From: Amylostereum areolatum
Lineage: Eukaryota; Basidiomycota; Agaricomycetes; Russulales; Stereaceae
DNA: 64,000 nt
Direction: 5' to 3'
Assembly: GCA_012932865.1 (NCBI GenBank)
Contig: SAXG01000023.1
Location: forward strand, 437,559 to 501,558
Shown here: in pieces, positions 1 through 12,178 of the stretch
Numbering within the stretch: the first letter of the stretch is position 1
How the letters are laid out: every line of letters begins with the position of its first letter
Position numbers and translations under genes: made by a program
Notes under the pieces: generated by a model
Told to the model about the DNA's origin: nothing
What the model saw: the letters and a program-made list of their open reading frames with translations, nothing else
Databases searched by the model: none

Positions 1-403
1 GGAATGTGTTTTGTCCAGGTAAAAACACGATTGGTATTTGTACTTTCGTTGCCCGTTTCGAATATGTTTCGACTCCGAAAAAATGGACTTCTGCCCGCGG
101 TGCGCACAAACATGATCGATGCATGATCGCTCAGCTCCGCCTCAAAGCGCTTGAAGTCTTGAACCTTCGATGGCAGTGCACAATGCATGCGCAATTTCGA
201 ACTGGGCCAGATGGCTGTATACCTTGTCTTCAAACCAGGTCGTCAACACATTTAGCATCCACAAGAAGCAAAGCTCACTTGCTAGCTTGACCGGTGACCT
301 ACGGTGAGAAGCAGAACCATGAGGTGAGTGTGTAATTATTGAACATACCTGAACGCTGTCAGATGCTTCTGGAAGTAACTCCGACCCAAACAGCTAGGCT
401 AGT
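1..403. other. Gene-free left edge
   Basis: I recognise no gene, repeat or RNA in this stretch. A 94-codon open frame on + starts at position 6 but has no family motif and no coding-like codon bias. It may be the flank of a gene lying outside the window. Confidence 0.3.
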
Positions 404-1103
404 TCAAAATTAGAGGCCTTGGCTGGTAGCCCCCAGAAAGGAAATCCGCAGCACCCTGGAAAGTTCCCGCGCCCGGAAAAGGAAATCTTCGGGGGTCATC
501 AAGCTACCGTCAGCGACGTTTGGGACTCGCACATCTACCTAACGTCGACAATGCAGAGCGAAATCAACGCCAACGTCGATAATGACGTTTTTGACAGCCA
601 CGGACCGGCGACGGCGACGACGAGGGCAGAACTATCGAGGGTTGACGGAGGGTAGTTGCCCAAAAAGTGGCCCACTGGAGAGTGACCGGCGAGGCCTCGC
701 GAACCAGGCAAATCCAGCGCGTTGAGTGTCCGAAGGAAAGATAGAAATACTTCAGTGACATGGCTCCGCACTGTATCCCGAATCTGTAAGGTGCAGATTG
801 ACTCTTGCTTGAGTGCTGGAACTGGAGATAATGAGCCCGTTCCATTCGAGATTGGCCTTAGATCACCCCAGGCTCACCGCTCAGACACTTCTCTGTTCCC
901 TTCAGAAAGTGCAGACTTCTCTATAGCTCAGTACTGTAATTATTGCTGGGTTGTATATGGCCAATGTACGATGTCCGACACTTGCAGACTTGCAGTGTTT
1001 ACGAACATGGACACGCGGTTGCACGCGGTCCGCGAGTGCGAACTGAGATGGAATGTAGTGAATTGCCTTTCTGGGGGCTACCAGCCAAGGCCTCTAAATT
1101 TGA
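404..1103. mobile_element. 700 bp MITE-like element with 38 bp inverted ends
   Basis: The 38 bases at 404-441 recur in reverse complement at 1066-1103 with a single mismatch; the core contains AGAGGCCTTGGCTGG. The interior has no transposase-like frame, so a non-autonomous element is the simplest reading. The flanks allow two target-site readings: TA if the ends start at GAGGCC, or AAATT if they start at AGAGG. The superfamily therefore cannot be fixed from this copy alone. Confidence 0.6.
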
Positions 1104-1618
1104 TGCAGACCGTACAACCAGAACGACTATCTTCTGGTTAGGTCAGCCACGGAGACTACCAAACAGCCCACCCGTTGCGTGCAGAGGGACAGCGTTCCCT
1201 TTCATCAACAGTTGCACTACTGTACGCTGAAAGTCGAAGACTCGAAGAACCTGAACCTATCTATGCACACGTTCGCCGGTGATTTGGCTTGTGGTCGCAG
1301 GTGGTTGCATGCGGCAGTAACTTACAGGTATACGATCATATACTAAGAGACAGTGTTTTGATCACCATTGAGGTTGGACCCAATGGCTGGCGCATGGGCG
1401 CTGGCGCTGAGCGCCCAAAGTCAACTTAGAGACGATCACATCACTGCAAGCGATGCCGTCAAGACGCCGTAGCCTATTGTTGGCGTGCCTTTCTACTTGG
1501 CGGAACTCCATCCGGTGAGTACTCACAAACGTATAAAGCGGAGAAGGACTTGTCACTGATCGAATTTCCTTTCGGTCCCCCACCTCAGGCCTCAGGCTAG
1601 GCTAGTCCACACCTACCG
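1104..1618. other. Upstream region of GH76-like gene A
   Basis: No gene is seen. The stretch separates the MITE-like element from the first GH76-like gene and carries a TATA-like box near its right end. It should hold the promoter and 5' leader of gene A. Confidence 0.4.
1532..1537 (+). promoter_or_regulatory. TATA-like box of gene A
   Basis: GTATAAAG lies about 82 bp before the ATG at 1619. Most other genes of this cluster have a TATA-like sequence 65-115 bp before their start, so the position is consistent. No transcript evidence is available. Confidence 0.45.
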
Positions 1619-4201
1619 ATGCGACTCTTCATACCTTCCCTGCTCTTGGTCGGATTGATTCGCCACGCGGTCTCTCAGGATTTTTCGGTCCCTTCAAGTT
1701 GGCGGGTTGAGTACATTCAACTTTGGTTGGCAATCGTATCCTTTTATCTGACCAACGACAATGCACCGTCCGTTCCACCTCTGCAGAAGCCAACGTCGAG
1801 CCTCGACTTCGTACAACGGAGCGCATTGGCGCGCGGCGCGACCAACGCCATCACACCTCTCATCGATCCATCACAAGGGACAATCGATGGTGCGTGTTTA
1901 ATACCACTAGTACTAACTCTCTTCTCATGTGGTGCTCATGTCAACCATCTGTCAGCTTTTGACAATAATTTGTCGGCAGACTTGGTCGCCGTGCTCGCAT
2001 TGCAGGATGTATACAGCGGTAATGGGACCAACGAGAACTTTGCGACGAATAACCTGCAACTGTTTCAGGCGGCCGGGCACTCTAATTATTATTCGGACAA
2101 TCAGTACGCTCTATTCGCTTTTCCTGTGATGCTCCCCGGGCTGATGGTTTGATGGTGGTTTTCAGGGTATGTCGCTGACTGACTGATGCGTGGATTGGAA
2201 GTTTATTCATATGCACCACTGCAGCACCTTAACAGCGACGCGATGTAAGTTTCATTTTTATCTCTATTCTTGCGACTTCCTCCGAAGAGCTCACGCTCGC
2301 TTTCATTCAGATATTGGGGCCTCGCAGCGTACTACACTTATCGCGCATACAAACAAGATTTCCTCCTCCAGATCGCAACGGGTGTTTGGGACCAGGCGTC
2401 TACGTACTTCGTCACCGAGGCGCAAGCGGAAAACAAAACACACCCCACTCGCAATGTGACCATCGCGTCGCAGTGTAATGGCAGTCAGTTTTCTCCCTCT
2501 TGGCTGGCTCAAAAGTCAAACGCTCATGGACTGCGACAGCGTCTACCGCGGGTGCTGTGTTCTGGGTATGCATACCTGAGTTTACAGTGCGAATATGGGA
2601 AGGCTGATGATGCATGGCAGCTTCCGGACACATTGAATGATACTGGCACGAACGGAGAGACCGTGGGGTGCGTTGTCGTGTTCTTTTCCCGACTGAAGCA
2701 AAGTGCTGATCGGGGAAACTCTTGTAGGCCGTACATGGCGTGCGTAGATCCTGCTCGTCTCTGCCATCGTTCCATGGCTTACCCTATATCCCAGACTATC
2801 TGCGTATCTTTTCGAGACAACAAGAGATTCAAAGTACTCAAATGCGGCGGAATTGACTGGGGAATTCATCCGAAACCATATGTACAACGGCACCATCGTC
2901 CTAGACGGGATCAATATCGCCTCGTGTGTCCAAGGTACTGGCCTCTCCACGTACAACACGGGGTATTACGTCGAGGCATTAGCCGTGCTCGCAAATGTCA
3001 CATCCAATGCTACATGGTCAGGACTGTGTGTCTTTTCTTATCCTTAGCCATGGTCTGCGGGGGCTGATGCATGCATTAGATTGGGTGACTTGGTCGCGAA
3101 CAGCGCTCGGTTTGGAGCATGGACGAGGTCCGATGGTGTCATTACTGAAAGTGAGTTTGTGCTACAACGTTGTGTGGGGATAACTTGGCTGAGCGAGGTT
3201 CCCTACGTGGAAACGACAATGCCTTCCTCACATCCTTGAAGTGTGAGTCTAGAGCTCCTCTCATGACAGGCCGCGCTGTATTGAGTATCTTTTCCTCTGA
3301 TAGCTACCCTCATTCGAGGCCTGCACGAAACATGGGCTCGCGGTGATCGTAGCTCAGCGATGGCCAATTATATCCAGAGCTTCATCACCGTCCAGGTAGG
3401 CAGTGGATGCCTTCTCTCTAACCACCCAACACCTGACGCAATTTCATCGCACAGTTCAATGCCCTCCTTGACCTCGCGACGATTGCGGGAAGCAACAACT
3501 ACACCCAGAGCTGGGTTGGGCCCCCTCTTCCTGAACTTCACTCCTCCGGGAATGTCGCGGCCCTCGACGTGCTCAATGCCATGTTCGATATGGCTACCCG
3601 CCCAGCAGCCGTAGCGTTAGCAATTCTACTTCTGTCCGATGTCATGTACTGATGATCCCCCAGGACCTCATCAAGTGCCGCTTCATCCTCTACAAGTACC
3701 GCCTCGAATTCTTCATCGAAGAAGAGCTCGTCGAACACCGGAGCAATTGTTGGCGGCGTCGTTGGAGGCATCGTCAGCGCCATCGTGATAGCAGGGATTA
3801 TCATATTTCTCTGCATACGCCGACGTCGGTACCCGACCGCCCTCGAAGTAAACCCCGGTGCACCAGGTTCTCCCCACACCAGACAAGCCTTTCATGTCGA
3901 ACCCTTCCTTGCCGACTCTGGCACTCCTCCTCCCACCACGACTTCCTGGGTTAACCTCAAAGGCCGTCCCGCTTATACAGGCCAGGTTACTTCCACACCC
4001 GCCTTGTCGTCGGTCTCGCCACCGACGACGGAGTCAATCACAGGGTCGTCGTCCATTGCATACCAGCCAGTTCCGCAAGATGCTAGTCTGGCGGAACTAC
4101 CTGCTTTAGTACGGCGGTTGAATGGGCTATTGGGACAGGCAGCTTCGCAGGATCTTCGAGGAGATGAACCTCCGCCAGAGTACCATTCCAACGTGCACTG
4201 A
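1619..4201 (+). CDS. GH76-like single-pass membrane protein, copy A
   Basis: This is a multi-exon gene of the basidiomycete GH76-like family; GH76 enzymes are alpha-1,6-mannanases that remodel cell-wall mannan. The ATG at 1619 opens a signal peptide ending near AVSQDF, then the family start PSSWR. The family block YWGLAAYYTYRAY is read at about 2310-2350, NGETVG at about 2660, EFIRNHMYNGTIV at about 2860 and the repeat-rich end of the lumenal domain at about 3540. A Ser-rich linker precedes one membrane helix (GAIVGGVVGGIVSAIVIAG, about 3740-3800), a basic stop-transfer RRRR and a tail of about 125 residues ending PPPEY-HSNVH. The usual GH76 Asp-Asp pair appears as NSD. The gene looks intact and is the only + strand member. 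The mannanase role is inferred from the family, not shown. Confidence 0.8.
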
Positions 4202-4696
4202 GAGGTGGATGTTCGGCGTTCGCGCTCCGCGCTGTTGGGATTAAGCCAGGCATTATGACGTTACTTACGTTTTATATCTCCTTTCTTCGGTTCGTTCTTT
4301 GGTACAACACATATCTTATGCATTGCTGGTTCTTTTATCTCACTATCGGGTATATTTCGTAGTAGTCTGTTGCTTTGGTATCTTTGGTATCGAGCCCGAC
4401 TTGACCTCCACTTTCTCCATCACTTACGTTCACATACAACCGCAACCATTGGACCCTAATTCGCGCCTCTGATTCAGAGGAGAATACAGCACACGGACTC
4501 GAACGTTGAGCAAGTTCGCACATCAAGCTCAAAGCACATTTCATTCAAATCGGCGTCTGCATAGTAAATGATCGAGTACAGCCACTTTTCGAGCACAGAG
4601 CACGAAGAAGTCTCCAAAATCATAGTCTGAGCGAGCCTATCCATTAGATGCCACCTTGACGGCCTCGCTGGCGCGTGAAGGAATGCCATCATCGGA
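4202..4696. other. Convergent intergenic region A/B
   Basis: This lies tail to tail between GH76-like genes A and B. I see no gene; the open frames on - at 4335-4728 lack family motifs. It should contain both 3' untranslated regions. Confidence 0.4.
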
Positions 4697-6988
4697 TTAT
4701 TCGTACCGAGGAGGCGATGTGCCAGCATGTCCGTCTTGAATCATCGCTCGAATCTCCTCCATGAACTCGCGTAGAATCGGCGGGATCGCGTCTCGGTCTG
4801 GTAGCTCCTGCGTCTCGACCCTGGGACTGTTCTCCAATAGTTCCGCTGGAGAGTTGCCCATTGGCGATTCCGCACTACCGTCTTGTTGGGACGTCGGTGC
4901 GGAAGTTGCAGCCTGGGAGGACTGTGTTGTTGAAGATGGCGAACCATATGCATACGGGCGCTTCCCTCTTGGAGGCAGGGCAGTGGGGTCCATGAAGCCT
5001 GGGGTGAACGGCTCGATTATCGCTGCTTCTTGATAGCGACGCGCCTTTGAGTTGGAGGTATCTCTCGCATCAAAGCGTTCAGACCGCCGACGCCGACGCC
5101 TGACCAGGAAAAAGAGGAGTGCAACGATGCCGAGAAGGCCGGCGATGCCTCCGATAACCCCTCCGACGACTGCACCTGCCCTTGACGCGTGTGTAGAGCT
5201 CGATGGAGGATTTTTAGGGAGAGGCGAAGGTCGATTGGTGGGAGTACTATCATTCGGATGAGTGGTCAGTTTCGCGAAGGAGTCGCGACCGTAAGGGGGT
5301 ACTCACTCTCTCCGTCGTGTGATATCCAGCGCAGGATTGAGCACTTGCAAAGCGGTGATCTGAGGAAGCGCGTGGAATGCAGAGACTGGGGGTCCCTCCC
5401 AGACGGGACCAAACACATGCGATTGCGGGTCAGCAGCGAAGTCGAGAAGTGTGCCGAGCTGTGTAGGGCAAAAGAAGGTTAGACGAGGGGACTTGTAAGG
5501 CATTAAGAAGAGACTGACCTGGACAGTGATGAAACCTTCGATGAATTCAGCCATGGGGCTGTCAGGACCACTTCGTCGCCACGCTTCATGGAGGCCGCGG
5601 ATGAAGAACCCTATCCCGGAGAACCCACGTTTTGGTCAGCGCACTACGGGCGGTGAGCTGAGCGCACCTTTGAGAGCGTTGTCGAAACCGTCGATGTCAG
5701 AGGAAGTAGCGCCTCCTGCCATTGAGAGTAGCGTGGTCAACGTTGGCACATTCAAAAGTTGGTTCGAACAGACTTACCTTCGTAGACGATCCCGTCCGGT
5801 CGTGTCCATCGGGCGAACGGCACTGTGGATGAAAGCCTGTGAGGTGCGAAAGTCAGGCGACGATACTTGAGGGGAGGGGCCCGGTGTGCGAGGTAAAAAC
5901 TAACGCAAGAAAGCGCCTGGAGGATAGAGTACGGTATAAGCATCAATGTGAGCACACAGGTAGTAGAAAGTGCACACCCAACCGAATCGGTATCTACTTC
6001 GAGTGTAGATGGGTCTGTGAACTATAGACATGTCAGAAAATTGTGTGGCAAGACGGTGTACTACGTACTCTGAATACAGCGCCGGCAGTGGATGCTGTGC
6101 ATAACAGGGTGTCAGGCGTGAAGCTGGAGCGTGGACGAGAAAAACGTGACATAGATCTGTTACACACAGACGGTATTGCGATGGTTCGCAATGGATGTTT
6201 CCCGCTGAGTGCATCGGCCTCGATGACAGAGTACGGGAAGACACTGTCCCACAGGGAGACGGCAAGGTCGAGAAAGATGGACTGGTTATATGCGCGATAG
6301 GAATAGAAGGCGGCGAGTCCCCAGGATCTACAGCGTCGAAGCAATGTAAAAATCCTTTACGGGACTCCATGGCATGGTGGGGGGACTCACAGGGTAAAGG
6401 AATTCGATGTCTGGCAGCGTACATGGGCATGAGTAGTAAGGACGCTGGGGGCGACAATGCACAAATACCCTAGAAAATAGCGTGAGTAGGCCCATATCAT
6501 GGGAAGAAGATCGGTTCGGGCTCTTACTGATTGAAGAAATTGGGGTTGGTGTCCTGATACTGTTGTATTCCGCTGGTTACAGCCACTTCGTACGTCTTAT
6601 TCCCACTTATCCAATCGTTTGATGCCCAGACGGAGAAAAAGCTAGCTGCCTCCCAAGGGAAGTCTGCTGAGAGGCCTTGGGTGTACGAGAATATGAGCAC
6701 AAACGGCACAAGCAGGCTCGTGGGATCGCGTACCGTCGACTATGCCCGTTGTTGTGTCGATGCGAGACGTGAGTTCCGTGATGGCATCCGAGGAAATAAG
6801 CTCACGCTCGCCGAGGGAGAGCGAGAGGGTCGAATTCTGGAGAGAAGCGTGATGGGGACTACCTTCGAACGTTGGAGGTGATACCGAGTCACGGTTACCT
6901 GAAGTCTCCAGGCCGAAGGAACGGCGAAGTTCGGGATGGCGGAGACCAAGTAGAGAGAGAAACCGAGGAAAATGAGAAGGGAGAACAT
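4697..6988 (-). CDS. GH76-like single-pass membrane protein, copy B
   Basis: This paralogue of gene A faces it tail to tail. The ATG at 6988 opens a hydrophobic signal peptide (FSLLIFLGFSLYLVSA) followed by NFAVPSAWR. Later exons read LTSRIDTTTGIVDG, SWGLAAFYSYRAY and AEFIEGFITVQ. The end of the lumenal part is followed by a Gly-rich membrane helix (AVVGGVIGGIAGLLGIVALL), five arginines and a cytosolic tail of about 120 residues. The tail has a predicted amphipathic stretch (IPPILREFMEEIRAMIQ) and stops at SPPRYE, a PPxY motif. Introns are short with GT-AG borders. No break is evident, although I did not resolve every exon border. Function as a cell-wall mannan hydrolase or transglycosidase is inferred from the GH76 family. 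Confidence 0.75.
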
Positions 6989-7515
6989 GCTCCTGGCAGG
7001 CTGGATCAGGAAGAGGGCTGGGGGAGGAAAGACATCTCAAGAATCGTGGTCGAAGGATATATATGCGTGCGCGGGATGTTGGCTTCGATGTATTGGTTGG
7101 ATCATTCGATATCATTGGCTCGATACAAGTTGTAACCTCAGCCAACAATGACCATGTAGAGTACACACGGGGTTATAGTACCGTCCCCTACCTTAGGCTC
7201 CAATCCGTCAGTGATCAGAAATTGTCGGCAGAAAACCCTGCAGAAACGTTGATCAAGCAGGCTGCGTAGGTAGAGATAATAACATACCATGTCGAAGGCC
7301 ATTTAGTTGGTTACATTCTCGGCAAGTTCTTGGTGGGTTTCGAAGAGAAATGAAGGGTGTAGAGAAGAGAAAGAAGCCACGGCGCCGACCGTAGATGTCA
7401 GACTCACATCACGTGAATTATCCCACGGGGATACGCGTCGACTTGCGCGTCGTCTGGTCTCATCTTCAGCTCGCCAGTTCTCCTCCTCTTCATCCTCCCC
7501 GTTCCTTTCCAGATC
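6989..7515. promoter_or_regulatory. Divergent promoter region, GH76 B / SCL1
   Basis: These 527 bp separate the divergent starts of GH76-like gene B (-) and the proteasome gene (+). A TATA-like run sits on the B side. No other gene is seen; a frame at 7307-7564 overlaps the start of SCL1 and is a shadow. Confidence 0.45.
7057..7064 (-). promoter_or_regulatory. TATA-like box of gene B
   Basis: The run ATATATAT ends about 69 bp upstream of the B start codon at 6988, read on -. Its position matches the TATA-like boxes of the other cluster members. Confidence 0.45.
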
Positions 7516-8605
7516 ATGTCTAGGACATCCTACGACAGGTATGCGTGGCTATGGATTTCCCTGACTCCAACGCGCTGACTCCACGCGTAGATATCTTACC
7601 GTCTTCTCACCTGAGGGCCGCCTCTACCAAGTCGGTTCGTCCTTCGTCTCCTCCTTCCTTCGAGTGTTCGTAACCTTTGTTGGTAGAGTACGCGTTCAAG
7701 GCGATCTCAGGATCTGGGCACACCTCGATCTCAATTCGTGGAAAGGACACGTCCGTCGTCATCATCCAGAAGAAGATCCCCGTGCGTCGCGCCGCTTTCT
7801 TCCCTGTTCTTGTGCTGACCTCCCATCGTTAGGACAAACTCGTCGATGCGTCAACTGTGACCCATCTCTACAGCATCACGCCATATATTGGCTGCGTTAT
7901 GACCGGCCTCGTCGGTGCGTTCTCTTCTTCTTTCCACCTCGTTTGTCCGCTCATTGCGTCCTCGCTTGTCGTTCCCAGCGGATGCACGAACACAGGTTAT
8001 GCGCGCCCAGATCGAGGCTTCAAACTTCCGGTACAAGTACGGCTACGAAATCACCCCCGATGCGCTCGCCCGTCGACTGGCCAACATGAACCAGGTTTAC
8101 ACACAACGCGCGGGCATGCGACCCTACGGCATCTGTACGTCCTCCCTCACCGTTCCCTGGCTCCCTCATGTCCGAATCACCTCGCCCTCTGCTAACGTCT
8201 CTCCCCCACCCAGCGATGATCCTCATCGGTATCGACCCCGAGTTCGGACCCCAAGTCTTCAAACTCGACCCCGCGGGCTACTTTGTCGGCTTCCACGCCA
8301 CCTCTGCCGGCCAAAAACAACAAGAGGCGATGAACCACCTCGAGAAGAAGTGGAAGAAGCTTTCGGGTGGGCGGGGTGCGGACGACGCGAGCGAGGCCGG
8401 GAAGAACCTCTCGCGCAGCGAGGTTATCGAGATGGCGATCGAGGCCCTCTCGACCGTGCACGCGACGGACTACAAACCTGGGGAAGTCGAGATTGGGATC
8501 GTGAGCAGCAGCGAGGAGGAGCCGGAAAAGGGGCGGGGTCAGTGGAGAGTGATGGGCGTGGACGAGATCGAGCAACATCTGCTGGCGTACGCGGAGAAGG
8601 ACTGA
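7516..8605 (+). CDS. SCL1: 20S proteasome subunit alpha type-6 (alpha-1)
   Basis: This encodes an alpha-ring subunit of the 20S proteasome, acting in cytosol and nucleus in protein breakdown. The ATG at 7516 gives [18 protein letters not shown]. The proteasome alpha signature [18 protein letters not shown] is complete and split by short introns. Later motifs match the alpha-1 (PSMA6/Scl1) type: [60 protein letters not shown] and [15 protein letters not shown]. The C-terminal helix ends HLLAYAEKD. The length is about 260 residues, as expected. As in all alpha subunits there is no N-terminal catalytic Thr. It is head to head with GH76-like B and convergent with KGD4, so the GH76 cluster has expanded around it. 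No frame break is seen. Confidence 0.95.
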
Positions 8606-8769
8606 GGCGGGTCGGACGCGGAACGCATCGTGTACTGTATTTGTGTTTTCGAGCAAGAATTATTTGCGGGATTTGAGGCTTGAGGGCAGACGCACGCAGG
8701 GGATGGTGTGAAATGCATGATATTATAATCAGGTGTGTGGGAAGGAGGTTCAGTGGTACAGTCCCAGAA

Positions 8770-9244
8770 CTAACGCAACGACGCGCCCCCGGTCTACGCC
8801 AAAGTCCCTGCGTATGAGCAACGACGTCGGGTACATTCACGAAAGAGCTCACCGAAACAGCTTCCATCTCCGCATCGTCCAGGAAGCTAGACCGCGGTCG
8901 CCATACTCGCTCCGGCGCCTCCCAGAATTCCGCGTACACCCTCTTCCCACTGCCCCCACCAGCGGCGGCCGTCGACGACGACGAGGACGAGGCGGCGTAC
9001 CCCCGTGATGCTGATCCCGCGAAATTCTTTAAAAAGTCGGGGAACGCGTCCTTGAACTGTTGGGGCGCGGCTGGGTGCGGCCGCTGCGGGGAGGGCGCTG
9101 AGTTGGTACGCGCATATCCGTCGTCAGTCGTTGGTGAGCGCGAGAATGGATGTGGAACTCACTGGAGGGCCAGCTCCGCTTTCCTAAGAAGCGGATGAGA
9201 GGTTTGTGGCCATGTTCGGCGCAGAGACGGAGAGAGGGAAGCAT
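8770..9244 (-). CDS. KGD4: 2-oxoglutarate dehydrogenase adaptor subunit Kgd4 (MRPS36/Ymr31 type)
   Basis: This is a small mitochondrial protein that ties the E3 subunit to the 2-oxoglutarate dehydrogenase complex. Three exons are read on -. Exon 1 (9244 to about 9163) encodes MLPSLRLCAEHGHKPLIRFL, with the family's HKPLIRFLGKR motif. Exon 2 carries a basic, Ser/Ala-rich linker, then EFWEAPERVWRPR and DDAEMEAVS. A third exon of only 24 bases (8793-8770) gives TGGASLR and the stop. The ending EMEAVSTGGASL matches the family C-terminus and is reached only by using the later AG acceptor at 8794-8796; the earlier AG would read through. The 3' end faces SCL1 across 165 bp. A degraded copy of exon 1 lies at 19.5 kb. 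Confidence 0.85.
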
Positions 9245-9534
9245 GGTTATCGAGGAGAGGTGGAGGCGTCGGTGCCGGATGAGGTTGCCGAGAGCTTCCG
9301 GCGTTGTTTGGCGTTGTTAGGATCAGAGGCTATTGACGTCTAAACTCCTCCACCGACACCTCCATGGACTATGACATCTTGATGACATCATGAGACCTTG
9401 AAAGACACGGTACGTGAGACGACGGTGGTTCAACTGGTACTTTGTATGTCTCAGCTCAGAACAAATTTACAGATTATCTATGAATAACTTAAAAGACAAA
9501 ACCGTCAAGCCGCAAGGCGATAGCAGCCTACTTA

Positions 9535-12178
9535 TCATGTTTTTTCTCTCCCATCAGCGGCATTCGCGGTGCCAGCACCCATCGACATCTTCTCAAAAGC
9601 CACTCTCAGCAGAGCAGCAATCTCACGCATATCGCCACGACGATCCCGAACCCTTGCCCCACGAGTTGTGTCCTCGGATCGCTGCTGCGTCGGGCGCACT
9701 GCAGCGCTGCGTTCATGATGTCTCGCGCGACTTGGAGTTGGGGCGGACCCTGGAAACGAGGTCATGGTTATGCTGGTGGTCGTAGGATATGAAGGCGTCG
9801 GATCCGTAGCCCTGAAGTTGTCCATAACACCGGTTCGTATGCCGGGTGCGTGGTTTGGGGATGAGGGGTCGAAGGGGCCAATGTCCGGTTTCGAAAGTTC
9901 ATTGGAGGATCGAAATGTGCGATGACGTCGGATCAGGTAGATTATGAGGACGGCGAGTGCGATGGCTATTGCTGCCACACCGCCTATGGCACCGCCGATT
10001 ATCGACCCGGCATTGTGAGATGATGTCCCACCAGTGTCGACCGACGGTGGGGGAGTCAAGGATGGGGGAACCACGTAGCTTAGCGTGGATGAAGGTTCGC
10101 TGAAAATGGACATCCTTAGTCGGCGAGATGACATGATGCTTGTCGACGAAGGGAAGGTCACCTTCCCACGACAGTTCCGTTCGAAGGCCTCACTGGTTGT
10201 TTGAGGTCCGTGGCAGAATTCAGGGCATACAGAGTAATGACTTGCGAAAATGGGTCGAAGCCAACGTCTTGTTGTAGAGCGGGGCCGCCCCAGAAGGGAG
10301 AGTACGTGTTGCTTCCAGGTTGTGTTGCATGGTTCATAATGGAGTCGAACTGAGTATATTATGTAGCGGGTAGATCAGCTGAGACACGAAGCCACCCAAG
10401 GCCCAGGTGACTAGTATACCTGAATGGAGAGGAAGTGTGCAATGAAACGGGCCATTTTAGAATTGGGGTTACTGCGATACCATGCTTCGTGTAGACCGCG
10501 CGTAAAGATACCTAGAGTCTGGGGTCTCAGAAAGCATTGGATATAGATATATCAGGACCGTACGCTTGAAACTGTTCCTCAAGCCGGATAGTGTAGATTC
10601 GTCCTCTTCGAGAAACGTAAGAACATTGTACAGACTGGTGATCAGTAGGCTCTCGATAGCGCACCTTCTATGATGATGCCTCCCAGACTTGTCCATGCGG
10701 GATATGGGATGGATGTTGACACGAGATTGGTCGCACTACAGGAGGTGTTTAAGTCAACAATGTCCGAAAACCTGGATGAGAAACGCTATCAATCACAAGT
10801 CGGCCCACGTCTTGTCCTTCGAGGCATTCCCCAATACCGAAAAGCCTTCTACTGCGAAGCCCACGTTATACGAGAAAACAAAGTCATCCGGTGAGTGTTG
10901 ACAGGTTTGAACGTCAAAAACATCGAATATGATGGTGCCGGTGTAAAGATGATCGCGGATAAACCTCGCGGACAGTCGTGCGCTCGTCAGGTACGTCTCA
11001 TTGGAGGTTGCCTCGAAAAGATAAGCCGAAAGTCTGCAGCGATATAAAGCAATCAGATGGACATATAAATGAGTAGTCGACGTACGCAAGGAAAGGCCTG
11101 ACGTGGGGGTTCAATCAGTATCTGAGCAAAGTCCAACAGTGTAAGGTCAATGCGTACCCGACTGTTTCGCCATTGACGCCGGCGCTGGCGACATCATCTG
11201 GAATCTAGTTTTGTGAGCCACCCACCCGTATTGGTGTGGAATGTCACCTTACAAAAAACACACCACCAGCCACAGACGCTGTATGTTAACACCATGAGCA
11301 ATGGCATACACCAGAGAGGATGCAACGCGGCGTACAGCCATTGCACGTAGCGGGGAGGGTGAAGTTCCGCAAGGGATGCTGCCCGTCATTGACCTGGTCT
11401 TCGGTAATGAAAAACTGGGACGTATAATCCCACACGTTGACAGCCGCGGACAAGAAGAACGAGTCGTTGTACGTTCGAAAAGCGTAATATGCGGTAAGTC
11501 CCCAAAGGCTAGCGCGCAGCTGTCAGTGGCAGAACGAGAAATGGCGTGAAAATCCTTCGTACACGCTGTCGCTATTCAGACGGAGCTAAACCAATAGGAA
11601 TTGTCATTAGTTAGCAGCGACACATCGGCGTAGCGCAGAGCGCACCCTAAAGATTCAAAGAGGACGTGAAGATAGAGTCAACGGAGCCTGTGGATGCTCA
11701 CGTAGACAAGAGGAAGTCCGGGTGGAGGCTCTGGAACGTCCGAGTGCTACTGGTTACAACTTCTTTATATATCGTGTTTCCTGTTATCCAGTCGTTCAAT
11801 GCCAGCACCGCGAACAGGCTTGCGGCTTGAGAGGGTCGCGATAGTGCTGTTAATGGGCGAGGTCGATGAGTGGTTGGAATTAAAGTAGCCGGGTGTCGTT
11901 CACCATTAATGGTCCCGATTGCGCTGTCAATAGTTGGAATGAGGTGGTCAATGGCATCTTGTGTGATCCGTGACCGTTGGTCGCGCGTGAAGTTCGAAAC
12001 GGGATTCTGCGCATCGTAGGATGCAAGTTGGCGAGTATGTTAATGTCCTCCTGCTTTAGCACGGTGGTGACGACTCAACTTGCCAGATAGACGGTATGGT
12101 GAAATTCTGTGCAACCGTGAGGATTGGAAACAGCGAGATCATGCAAAACCCAGTGAAGACAGGTTGGAGGATATACAT
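9535..12178 (-). CDS. GH76-like single-pass membrane protein, copy C
   Basis: The ATG at 12178 opens the signal peptide MYILQPVFTGFCMISLFPIL, followed by AQNFTIPSIWQ. Downstream exons read LNSDS then LWGLTAYYAFRTYND, and later ARFIRDHLYTGTIIFDV, VGFAVEGFSVLGNAS and the C-terminal lumenal block near 10,450. The membrane helix (IIGGAIGGVAAIAIALAVLI) is followed by RRHR and a tail ending DGREKT. Copy C has the amphipathic tail segment but, unlike A, B, D, E and F, lacks the final PPxY motif. It has diverged most in its tail. A fragment of KGD4 and a GH76 copy at 19.5-22.2 kb repeat the order KGD4/C, so C is the likely template of copy F. I did not resolve every exon, and decay cannot be fully excluded. 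Confidence 0.7.
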
